NCBI GenBank assembly: GCA_025936955.1
Contig: JAICSL010000069.1
Coordinates: 1-7,784 of the forward strand
Origin: Nitrososphaeraceae archaeon
GTDB lineage: Archaea > Thermoproteota > Nitrososphaeria > Nitrososphaerales > Nitrososphaeraceae
Direction of reading: 5' to 3'
DNA length: 7,784 bases
Both the position numbers and the translations under genes were made by a program. The notes under the pieces were generated by a model. That model worked only from the letters and a program-made list of their open reading frames with translations. It was not told where the DNA came from and made no database searches. How positions within the stretch are numbered: position 1 is the stretch's first letter; the number at the start of each line of letters is the position of its first letter. Positions 1 to 5,787 of this stretch are shown here, in pieces.

Positions 1-13
1 ATCTTTACTTTGT

Positions 14-17
14 GAGG
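14..17 (+). promoter_or_regulatory. Shine-Dalgarno-like GAGG before sufD
   Basis: A GAGG tetramer ends 11 bases before the TTG at 29. It favours that TTG over the adjacent GTG at 32. The sequence between is not coding in an obvious neighbour: one frame stops with TGA at 13-15 after only four visible codons, so an upstream gene may end there, but this cannot be identified. Confidence 0.4.
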
Positions 18-28
18 CTGTCTCATAC

Positions 29-1453
29 TTGGTGGTTTTATCCTCAATTAATAATGAGAATATTAATGAAATAACAAATGAAAACAATGACCCTGAATGG
101 CTCATTGAAATGAGAACAAATGCATTCTCTAAATATACTTCTCTTCCTTCCGAGGTTTCTCCTCTTTATACAAAATATTCAGATGTTAATCGTCTGAAAC
201 CAGAATGTATCTATCTTCCCGACAGATATGTCCACTCGGAACCTTCCAAAGAACTTGTAGATCGGTTGAAGGAATTAGAGCAAGGAACAGGTGTTCTACA
301 GATTGGCTCTTCGACAAATCAACTTTACATTTCTGATAAGATTTCAAAACAAGGACTTATTATTTTGGACATCAAAGATGCGTTAAGAAATTGTGAAGAT
401 CTTGTCAAGAAACAATTAACAACAAATCCCATTAACTATGGAGAAGACAAGTTCCTATCTTTAGAGGCTTCAGCTTTTTACTCTGGTCTTTTTGTATATA
501 TTCCAAAAAATGCCATAATTCCAGATCCCATTAGAATTATTAACTCAATGTCAAATGATGGAACCTCCTCAATAGCGCGAAATATAATTGTTGCCGAGAC
601 TGGTTCAAAAGCGACAATAGTACAAGAGGTATATTCTTCACCAATTACAGATATGACAAATAGAGATATCCAACAAGCATATTTTGAATTAGTTGAATGT
701 CATGTTAATCCAAACGCTCATCTAGAACTGGTAACGTTACAGGCAATGGGTAGTGATACTGTTAATTTTTCTAATAGAAAAGCCTTTGTAGAAAGAGATG
801 GAAAAATGTCCTGGTACCTTGGAATGTTCGGTTCACAGCTAGCACGATATAAGATTGATAGCATTATGAAAGGACCCGGGTCTTCTGCGGAGGACGTTGA
901 AATTATATTTGGAATTGGAAATCAGTCATTTGATGTTACCTCTAATTTAATTCATCATGGACAGAATTCAAGAGGCAGGGTATTGGTTAAGTCAATATTA
1001 AAAGATACGTCAAAATCTCTGTTCAAAGGCATGATAAAGATTGGCAAGGAAGCTAAAGCAACAGAGTCATATCTGGCTGGTCATTCAATTCTACTCGATA
1101 AAGGAGCTAAATCAGACGCGATTCCTGGTCTTGAAATTGAAACTAATGAAGTAAAAGCAACACATTCTGCTTCTGTATCACAGATGGATGAATCGCAAAT
1201 ATTTTATCTAATGTGTAGGGGATTAAATAGAGAGAGTGCAAAGCGAGAAATTGTAAATGGATTTCTTGAACCGTTATCAAAAAGGATGGGTCCGACAATT
1301 AGAGCGTGGGTTAATTATCTAATACAGAACAAATGGTCTGGTAAACCGCTTATGCTTAAAACAGATGAGGCAATGGAACAGATCTTAGAAGTAGAAAAAA
1401 CTCGATATAGAGAAACACAGGACATTTTTGAGAAACATTATAAGTATAGATAG
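29..1453 (+). CDS. sufD: Fe-S cluster assembly protein SufD (SufBD family)
   Basis: SufD is a subunit of the cytosolic SufBCD scaffold, which builds iron-sulfur clusters with the ATPase SufC; sulfur comes from a desulfurase. The 474-residue length fits the family. The N-terminal ~190 residues are the variable helical part. Residues ~190-420 read as the SufBD beta-helix core, ending in KATHSASVSQMD (376-387), then FYLMCRGL and IVNGFLEP. His379 in that stretch matches by position the conserved SufD histidine (E. coli His360), and the SQMD continuation is more SufD-like than SufB-like. Family members often have Cys two residues before this His; here it is Ala377. The start is a TTG preceded by GAGG. 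The frame is open to the left edge of the window, so an upstream start is not excluded. A Rieske gene follows 19 bases after the stop, suggesting one operon; sufB and sufC presumably lie to the left. Assignment to SufBD is firm; SufD rather than a SufB paralogue is likely. Confidence 0.9.
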   Translation: MVVLSSINNENINEITNENNDPEWLIEMRTNAFSKYTSLPSEVSPLYTKYSDVNRLKPECIYLPDRYVHSEPSKELVDRLKELEQGTGVLQIGSSTNQLYISDKISKQGLIILDIKDALRNCEDLVKKQLTTNPINYGEDKFLSLEASAFYSGLFVYIPKNAIIPDPIRIINSMSNDGTSSIARNIIVAETGSKATIVQEVYSSPITDMTNRDIQQAYFELVECHVNPNAHLELVTLQAMGSDTVNFSNRKAFVERDGKMSWYLGMFGSQLARYKIDSIMKGPGSSAEDVEIIFGIGNQSFDVTSNLIHHGQNSRGRVLVKSILKDTSKSLFKGMIKIGKEAKATESYLAGHSILLDKGAKSDAIPGLEIETNEVKATHSASVSQMDESQIFYLMCRGLNRESAKREIVNGFLEPLSKRMGPTIRAWVNYLIQNKWSGKPLMLKTDEAMEQILEVEKTRYRETQDIFEKHYKYR

Positions 1454-1472
1454 ATGATAGTAACAATCCAAT

Positions 1473-1805
1473 ATGGCAGAATGGATAAAAATCTGTGAAA
1501 TAGGATCGCTAAAAAATGGCGATCTAGTGGATTTTGATTACGAAGATAAGAAAATCTTAATAGCAAAAGCAGAAGATGAATTATACGCTACAGATAGGAT
1601 TTGTACACATGCTTATGCAGACTTGTCAATGGGATTTATGAATGAGAGTGAAAAAACAGTTACTTGTCCTTTACATATGTCATCATTTAAATTAGCAGAT
1701 GGCATACCCCAAAATCTTCCTGCAGAACAACCGCTTAGAAAATATAACCTTAAAGTTCAAGACAACTGGGTTTATATCCTAATTGATGATTTAAAGTCTA
1801 TCTAA
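1473..1805 (+). CDS. Rieske-type [2Fe-2S] ferredoxin, small soluble
   Basis: A 110-residue single-domain Rieske protein, about the size of the small ferredoxins that serve Rieske oxygenases and of NirD-like proteins. The cluster ligands are visible: Cys44-Thr-His46, then after 18 residues Cys65-Pro-Leu-His68, the canonical CxH...CxxH pattern in which one iron is held by two Cys and the other by two His. There is no N-terminal membrane segment or Tat signal, so it should be cytosolic and not a bc1-type subunit. It starts 19 bases after sufD with no clear Shine-Dalgarno, and is probably co-transcribed. It may carry electrons to Suf assembly or simply be expressed with its cluster supplier; the sequence does not distinguish these. 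The ATG at 1473 is followed at once by MAEWIKIC, typical of this family's first strand. Confidence 0.9.
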   Translation: MAEWIKICEIGSLKNGDLVDFDYEDKKILIAKAEDELYATDRICTHAYADLSMGFMNESEKTVTCPLHMSSFKLADGIPQNLPAEQPLRKYNLKVQDNWVYILIDDLKSI

Positions 1806-1823
1806 AATTTTAGACCACAAACC

Positions 1824-2207
1824 TTATCTTGGTAGGGTATGTGCACAAAAAGAAATAGGATAGTTCTTCTTATTTATCCACCTGATATTTACTTGGCGTT
1901 GTATTTTTGGGATTTTTGAAACCATCGGTGATTGCTAGAAATCAATTTGAATACTTGCAAAATTTATACTATTGTAGACAGCAATCATTTCTATTAAGTC
2001 TTAATCATATATCATATCAGATTTTCTATTCCTCTTCTCACACGAAGAACTCACTTCATTTAGACCGTATGAATCATGAAGAACTTACCTTAATTACACA
2101 GGAATAAATTTATACATCGTCATAACAAAACTTGGAAATGATTTTTCATCTCGTCTAATGTTTTTCAAGTAATTAAGGCGAATTGTTAGTATTCCATTAT
2201 GATCATA
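1824..2207 (-). pseudogene. possible decayed coding sequence (weak)
   Basis: Read on the minus strand from 2207, one frame runs 127 codons to TAA at 1824-1826 with only four internal stops. At this base composition roughly nine would be expected. Protein-like stretches include NYLKNIRRDEKSFPSF near the start and PKIQRQVNIRWINKKNY near the end. About 62% of codons start with a purine, but the minus strand is purine-rich here anyway, so this is weak support. I recognise no family. It lies between convergent rieske and apgM, where spare sequence can accumulate. Chance is a serious alternative. Confidence 0.2.
1863..1917 (+). terminator. possible T-rich terminator of the suf operon
   Basis: Archaeal termination often uses runs of T in the non-template strand without a hairpin. 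A pyrimidine-rich stretch begins ~58 bases after the Rieske stop, and two five-T runs lie at 1904-1908 and 1913-1917. No stable hairpin precedes them. The assignment rests only on composition and position. Confidence 0.25.
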
Positions 2208-2271
2208 CTACACCTATGAAATAGATGATAATCTATCTAATAGTGTTAATAGCGAACCTATGCTGTCTCGA

Positions 2272-3537
2272 CTACTTATTTATGATGTTTATTGCAGTTG
2301 TCAAAACGTCTGCTCCCATAAGAACTCCCATTCTGCCTCTTGACGCACATCCTTCGGTAAATCTTGTACTTTCATCTTTTGTGATCTTATGTCCAGAAAT
2401 CAAAATTGGAACAGGATCATCACTATGCCCTTTTCGTATACAAGGTGTAGAATGATCTCCCGAAATAATTATGGTGGGTTCTTTTACCTTCAACTCATGT
2501 GCTAAAGATCCAAAGAAACGTTTGTCAATTTCCTCAATATTTTCCATTTTACCTTTTGCGTCACCATCGTGTCCAAATTCATCAGGACCTTTAATATGAA
2601 CATATATTGCATCATATTTTTCTAAGACTTTGGATGCCACATTTGCCTTTTTCTCATAATCTGTAATGTCACCCGCCTCAAATGCATTCATCTTCAAGAC
2701 TTTAGAAATTCCAATTTCTACTGGCATATCAACTATGCATGCAATGTTGATGCCATATTTTTCGCTTATTGGTTCAACTTGAGGATATCTATTGCCAGAA
2801 TCGCGTGCAAGTATGGCATTCATTGTTTTTTTTCCAGACAGCATGCGAGCCTTATTTATGGGATGATCCTTCAATAATTCTATAGACTGTTCAGTAAATT
2901 CATTTAGTATTTTTGAAGCCGTTTTTGCAGATTCTGTATCTTCTTGTGCATTAGATCTTTCAATATGCATATTGGTTGTAGCTTGCTTTGCTATTCCTAT
3001 GCCATCCACTTTATCGTATGCTGGATCTGTATTTGTGATCTTATCAGATAAAGTTATTTTGTCATGTCTGAATCTAATAGTTAACCGGTGACCAATTGTG
3101 GGCTCTAGTGCAACTGTGACATCCTTGTCACTGAATTTGATTCTTTCCCTCAAGGTTTTGCATATCGACTGTGCTTCATCTTTGTCAATAATTCTACCCG
3201 CTCTTCTATCAATTATTTGTAAATTGTTGTCAATAGTTGCAAAGTTGCCGCGTAAAGCAAGATCCCCATTACGAAAATCAATATTACAACCAATTGATTC
3301 TATTACTCCTCTACCAACATAATCTCCATTTTTGAAATTATAGCCCAGCATGTTGAATACTGCAATATCAGATTGAGGGGCAATACCTTTTCCTACAGTG
3401 ATTACTTGACCCATACAGCCATTCCTTGCTAAAGAATCCATATTTGGAGTATAAGCTGCATCGAGAGGGGTCAAATCATTCAGCGAAGAATGTGGTAGGT
3501 CTCCTATTCCGTCAAGTAATACATAAATAATCTTCAT
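2272..3537 (-). CDS. apgM: 2,3-bisphosphoglycerate-independent phosphoglycerate mutase, archaeal ApgM type
   Basis: Interconverts 3-phosphoglycerate and 2-phosphoglycerate in cytosolic glycolysis/gluconeogenesis; it belongs to the alkaline-phosphatase superfamily. At 421 residues it has the usual ApgM length (~400-420). Metal-site and catalytic landmarks appear in family order: Asp9-Gly10 in LLDGIGD; the nucleophile Ser56 in GIAPQSDIAVFNMLGY (family consensus PGSD; Gln replaces Gly before Ser); KGPDEFGHDGD with Asp319, His323 and Asp326; GDHSTPC with Asp361 and His362; and HSDDPVP with His371. The middle, ~65-270, is the inserted domain typical of this family. The ATG at 3535-3537 is directly followed by the first beta strand MKIIYVLLDG, so the start is secure. 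It is transcribed alone, convergent with the suf operon and divergent from the HNH-like gene. Confidence 0.95.
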   Translation of the reverse strand: MKIIYVLLDGIGDLPHSSLNDLTPLDAAYTPNMDSLARNGCMGQVITVGKGIAPQSDIAVFNMLGYNFKNGDYVGRGVIESIGCNIDFRNGDLALRGNFATIDNNLQIIDRRAGRIIDKDEAQSICKTLRERIKFSDKDVTVALEPTIGHRLTIRFRHDKITLSDKITNTDPAYDKVDGIGIAKQATTNMHIERSNAQEDTESAKTASKILNEFTEQSIELLKDHPINKARMLSGKKTMNAILARDSGNRYPQVEPISEKYGINIACIVDMPVEIGISKVLKMNAFEAGDITDYEKKANVASKVLEKYDAIYVHIKGPDEFGHDGDAKGKMENIEEIDKRFFGSLAHELKVKEPTIIISGDHSTPCIRKGHSDDPVPILISGHKITKDESTRFTEGCASRGRMGVLMGADVLTTAINIINK

Positions 3538-3576
3538 ATGCCTTTGCTTCTATTAGTAATCATAAGATCCTACATG

Positions 3577-3586
3577 ATAATTTATC
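3577..3586 (-). promoter_or_regulatory. TATA-like box for apgM
   Basis: On the minus strand the sequence reads GATAAATTAT, centred ~44 bases before the apgM ATG. An archaeal start point ~25 bases downstream would give a leader of about 20 bases. A weak AAAGG lies four bases before the ATG. Inferred from spacing and composition only; this region is AT-rich throughout. Confidence 0.35.
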
Positions 3587-3658
3587 TGTAATGGTATTAA
3601 GGTCAACCTACGCTAACAATGAATAAAATGGCATAATATAATATATTAGAAGATATTC

Positions 3659-3695
3659 TCAAATATATCGTGAAATTATTCACAATTTGATATAT
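3659..3695. repeat. compound inverted repeat in the divergent apgM / HNH-like promoter region
   Basis: Nested arms are visible: GTGAA at 3670-3674 pairs with TTCAC at 3679-3683 around a four-base loop. Just outside, ATATATC (3663-3669) pairs with GATATAT (3689-3695), leaving AATTT unpaired. Alternatively TCAAAT (3659-3664) pairs with ATTTGA (3685-3690). The site sits ~120 bases from apgM and ~125 bases from the plus-strand gene, so it could be an operator for either. AT-rich sequence makes some chance pairing likely. Confidence 0.4.
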
Positions 3696-3821
3696 TCTAG
3701 GTTAATTGTTTATTATTCAATCATTATTCGTGGGTGTTAGATGCGATACTAAATCCTTCGAATGTAATCACAGGCAATTAGCCTTTCCGCAAGAATTAAG
3801 TTTGAGACGCTATAACTATGT

Positions 3822-4127
3822 TTGTTGTCTTTTTTTGGTGGAAATCAGAGTGGCAATGTTGATAAAAGTAAATATAAACATCTTACTATGAGTATAAGGC
3901 AGACAGTTTTAGAGAGAGCGCGTCATCGATGTCAGAAATGTTCTACAAAATTTGGAGCCAGCATTCATCCACAATTTGAGCATATTAATGGTTCCTTAAA
4001 AGATAATCGTCCAGTTAATCTGCGCGCGTTATGTGAAGAATGTTTCAAACTCATAGCTGAGAAGGAAAATAGAAAAGGGGTTTTTAAAAATATCAATATT
4101 CCGTTCAAAGGCCTATTCAAGAAATAA
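3822..4127 (+). CDS. small HNH-like zinc-finger protein with altered third HNH residue
   Basis: The core resembles HNH endonucleases of the Cys4 zinc type. In the 79-residue form beginning at the ATG at 3888, Cys15-x2-Cys18 and Cys49-x2-Cys52 form a likely structural zinc site. Glu31-His32 is the expected first catalytic pair, Asn40 or Asn44 the middle Asn, and the position where the last His should follow CxxC is Phe53. Nuclease activity may thus be lost or altered, and a DNA-binding or structural role is possible. The start is uncertain. TTG at 3822 or 3825 adds up to 22 residues (FFGGNQSGNVDKSKYKHLT) that look like protein and are uninterrupted; the ATG at 3888 gives a neat start at MSIRQTVLERA. 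Neither has a Shine-Dalgarno. The tail (81-101 in the long form) is basic. It stands alone, 284 bases from apgM. Confidence 0.7.
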   Translation: MLSFFGGNQSGNVDKSKYKHLTMSIRQTVLERARHRCQKCSTKFGASIHPQFEHINGSLKDNRPVNLRALCEECFKLIAEKENRKGVFKNINIPFKGLFKK

Positions 4128-4139
4128 GTATTCATAGAT

Positions 4140-4352
4140 ATGGTATATGACCGTAACAGAATTATGCAGAAATACACTATACATGTTATAGGAGACTCAT
4201 TACAAGATGACCTACAAAATAGATTAAAAATGCAAAATTATAGCTAAACTAGTGAAGAATCTACATATTAGTACGTCGATCTGATTACAGATTCCACTAT
4301 ATGAATAGTAGTAAATGCAATCATGTCATTCTGTAATTTAATTTACTATTAG
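4140..4352 (+). pseudogene. possible decayed small gene with three in-frame stops
   Basis: From the ATG at 4140, 13 bases after the HNH-like stop, a frame runs 70 codons to TAG at 4350-4352 with stops at 4245, 4269 and 4302. The first 35 codons are intact and read like protein: KYTIHVIGDSLQDDLQNRLK, then after the stops TSEES and YVDLITDSTI. In this frame G occupies codon position 1 about 17 times against 6-7 times at positions 2 and 3, and ~65% of codons start with a purine, as in real genes. It may instead be a true 35-residue peptide ending at 4247. The family is not recognised. Confidence 0.33.
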
Positions 4353-4396
4353 ATTAGATTATCGAGTATGCATTTATGAAACACCATCGATATAGA

Positions 4397-4664
4397 TCAA
4401 CTACGACATACAATGTATGATTTATTTGTAAAATGATATGTTATACATGCTTTTTGGATGTCTTCAATCTGTAAATTTATGAATAACCCATTGAATTTAT
4501 CCTTCCACTGCTTATCCAGATTATGTCCGTTTTCTTGCTAGAGACAAGAATTAAGAAAAATATATTTTTTGCTTTTCAGAATAGTATTCTAAAGTCGTGT
4601 TACAATCTAATCGGAGTATACTTCCTATATCTCTTCCTACAATAAGCAAACTGAAGTATAATTG
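4397..4664 (-). pseudogene. possible frameshifted gene remnant on the minus strand
   Basis: Two adjoining open segments on the minus strand read like parts of one protein. The first (4664 down to TAA at 4551-4553, 37 residues) includes LLIVGRDIGSILRLD and LEYYSEKQKIYF. The second, one base out of frame (4537 down to TGA at 4397-4399, 46 residues), includes GHNLDKQWKDKFNGLFINLQ. A TAG at 4538-4540 precedes the second. A frameshift near 4540-4553 plus a stop would explain the pattern. No start codon is apparent upstream: the frame has a TGA at 4665-4667 and earlier stops. The sequence is less biased to I/N/K/Y than random AT-rich translation would be. The family is not recognised, and chance cannot be excluded without a search. 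Confidence 0.3.
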
Positions 4665-4875
4665 TCAGAAGTATGCGATGTGTATCTTGTTTATGTAGAT
4701 TAATTAATATACAATGTAGATATCACGCTATAAAACATATTTATAAAGTAAAATTACAGAAACTGAAATTAACTGCTCAATCTTATTTTCGGATCTACGA
4801 ATTAGTCCAAACATCGATCTAGAAATAAGTAAATGGCACCAGATAGAGAATAGTTAAAATATAATGATCATGACA

Positions 4876-4880
4876 GAGGT
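4876..4880 (+). promoter_or_regulatory. Shine-Dalgarno GAGGT deciding the start of the small CxxC gene
   Basis: GAGGT matches the usual anti-Shine-Dalgarno and ends 10 bases before the ATG at 4891. The two upstream in-frame ATGs at 4864 and 4870 have no such motif, so 4891 is the preferred start. Confidence 0.45.
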
Positions 4881-4890
4881 ATTCTTAAAG

Positions 4891-5064
4891 ATGATAACAC
4901 AACGTTTGGTCTGTGACCAATGTAAAAAGGTTATTCTGGAAAAGAATGGCGAGGAATATCTTACAGATGGTGTATTCCCTATTTCAAAGGAGGAGGCAAT
5001 TATATTAGATAAAGAACATAGAGGACATGAATGTTATATAGAAGCAGTAGAAAAAGAAAAATGA
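4891..5064 (+). CDS. small CxxC protein of unknown function
   Basis: A 57-residue acidic/basic protein with no membrane segment, most likely cytosolic. Possible zinc ligands are visible: Cys8-x2-Cys11 near the N-terminus, and His43, His46 and Cys48 in EHRGHEC near the C-terminus, which together could bind one metal ion. The centre (EEYLTDGVFPISKEEA) is hydrophilic. The start is chosen for the GAGGT at 4876-4880; starting at 4864 would give 66 residues. The stop TGA overlaps an ATG at 5061, where a broken frame begins, hinting at a former two-gene unit. The composition differs from its non-coding surroundings, which supports real coding, but I know no family for it. Resemblance to a zinc ribbon is inference from the Cys/His pattern. 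Confidence 0.65.
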   Translation: MITQRLVCDQCKKVILEKNGEEYLTDGVFPISKEEAIILDKEHRGHECYIEAVEKEK

Positions 5065-5264
5065 GATTATTCATTCATGGATTGGAATTTGATGATGATA
5101 ACTTTTGTAATAAGAAAATCGATACGTTATTTGGTTCTGGAATGCTATAATGGGATTATCATGCTGTTCAATGAAATGGATTCATACTTGATTATGGACA
5201 TAGAGTGATTAATATCTCATAATACGTTCGTGCATCTTATTATGATACCGTAAAAAAATTATAA
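5061..5264 (+). pseudogene. possible decayed gene overlapping the end of the small CxxC gene
   Basis: An ATG at 5061 overlaps the preceding TGA (ATGA), the usual layout of translationally coupled genes. The frame then reads 67 codons to TAA at 5262-5264 with stops at 5148, 5172 and 5220. Protein-like pieces lie on both sides of each stop: MRLFIHGLEFDDDNFCNKK, WDYHAVQ, NGFILDYGHRVINIS and YVRASYYDTVKKL. G is at codon position 1 about 19 times, against ~10 at position 2 and ~7 at position 3, a strong coding-like bias. The pattern W-x-Y-H-A-V, NG, then D faintly recalls papain-like amidohydrolases, but this is speculation from a few residues. Sequencing error is a less likely cause, since all the lesions are stops within a single frame. 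Confidence 0.4.
5252..5264 (+). promoter_or_regulatory. TATA-like box upstream of the 157-residue gene
   Basis: AAAAAAATTATAA lies ~50 bases before the ATG at 5314. With an archaeal spacing of ~25 bases to the start point, the leader would be about 25-30 bases. It overlaps the end of the broken frame before it, so it may be newly used or incidental. Confidence 0.3.
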
Positions 5265-5313
5265 TTGCGAAACAGAAATATTCTTCCAACCGTAAATTGA
5301 AGTATATTGGTCT

Positions 5314-5787
5314 ATGTCAAGCAAAACTATACTATGGTTCACTGACTTTGTTGGTGTGGGATATAGGTACTACGACGTATATATGAATATTTTTCCAATA
5401 TTTATTGATAAAATGTATGCATTCAAGCTATGGAAAAGAACTATTAATTGGTGGCCAGATGATCAAATTAAAATTAGATTTGTTGAAATCAACGATACTT
5501 ACTGGTTTATTCTTTACGGAGGTTCCGACTATAAAGATGATAATACTGGTTTTGCAAAAAACATATCAATATCTGAAAATTATGAACGTTTTAAAAGTGG
5601 ATATGAAAATAAAGCAATTCTACGTTTTGGCGTTTATAAACAGAGTGAAGATTCTGATAAATTTGATCTGATTTTATTAAAGAAATCAAAAATGGTCTAC
5701 GACATAAAGTTCTTAAAATATTCAACAATGCCAATTGATAGTATAGAGTCACAGTATATTAGGAATAGAGGCGATACTTGTGCTTAG
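5314..5787 (+). CDS. unrecognised aromatic-rich protein, 157 residues
   Basis: I do not recognise this protein. It is unusually aromatic: about 31 of 157 residues are F, W or Y, with clusters at 17-30, WW at 46-47 and TYWFILYG at 62-69. Alternating polar and hydrophobic residues (IKIRFVEI, TYWFILYG, AILRFGVY, KFDLILLKK) suggest a beta-rich soluble fold. There is no signal peptide, no clear transmembrane helix and no cysteine except at position 156. The ATG at 5314 is the first reasonable start; no Shine-Dalgarno is evident, so a short-leader transcript is likely. Its last eight bases overlap the start of the YkgJ-family gene, so the two are probably co-transcribed and translationally coupled, which is the best clue to its role. 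The uninterrupted length and coupling support a real gene. Confidence 0.7.
   Translation: MSSKTILWFTDFVGVGYRYYDVYMNIFPIFIDKMYAFKLWKRTINWWPDDQIKIRFVEINDTYWFILYGGSDYKDDNTGFAKNISISENYERFKSGYENKAILRFGVYKQSEDSDKFDLILLKKSKMVYDIKFLKYSTMPIDSIESQYIRNRGDTCA
5767..5771 (+). promoter_or_regulatory. Shine-Dalgarno AGAGG for the YkgJ-family gene
   Basis: AGAGG ends 8 bases before the GTG at 5780 and lies inside the end of the preceding gene. It decides the GTG start and supports coupled translation of the pair. Confidence 0.5.

Larger units (their letters stand above)
4128..4863. other. 736-base stretch without an intact gene
   Basis: No uninterrupted reading frame here is long enough to be convincing, and I see no tRNA, CRISPR or insertion-sequence ends. 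It does hold two stretches that read like broken small genes, one on each strand, described separately. It also has TATA-like sites at 4740-4748 (TTTATAAAG) and 4855-4862, which may serve the small gene at 4891. An eight-base inverted repeat (TAGTAAAT 4309-4316, ATTTACTA 4341-4348) is within what AT-rich sequence gives by chance. Confidence 0.5.

Noticed and set aside
1907..2107. 66-codon plus-strand frame with TTG start
   Set aside because: No Shine-Dalgarno, no recognisable motif, and a composition like random AT-rich sequence; it overlaps possible terminator T-tracts.
2225..2455. Plus-strand frame with a hydrophobic N-terminus
   Set aside because: Most of it is antisense to the secure apgM 3' end.
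3818..3840. ATG at 3818 joined to the HNH-like frame by a one-base slip at the seven-T run 3830-3836
   Set aside because: Would give an ATG start, but needs an assembly error or programmed slip; the TTG or ATG 3888 starts explain the gene without one.
3706..3891. 61-codon plus-strand frame before the HNH-like gene
   Set aside because: TTG start without ribosome site, overlaps the better-supported HNH-like frame, and shows no coding bias or known family.
3965..4177. 70-codon minus-strand frame
   Set aside because: Antisense to the HNH-like gene with its zinc-finger motif.
5086..5100. TGATGATGA resembling a box C of a C/D guide RNA
   Set aside because: No CTGA box D at suitable distance and no flanking stem.
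5077..5208. 43-codon plus-strand frame in the gap after the CxxC gene
   Set aside because: The overlapping frame from 5061 has much stronger codon-position bias and a coupled start; this one looks like its shadow.
5405..5671. 88-codon plus-strand frame inside the 157-residue gene
   Set aside because: Shifted-frame shadow; the 157-residue frame is longer, starts with ATG and is coupled to the next gene.
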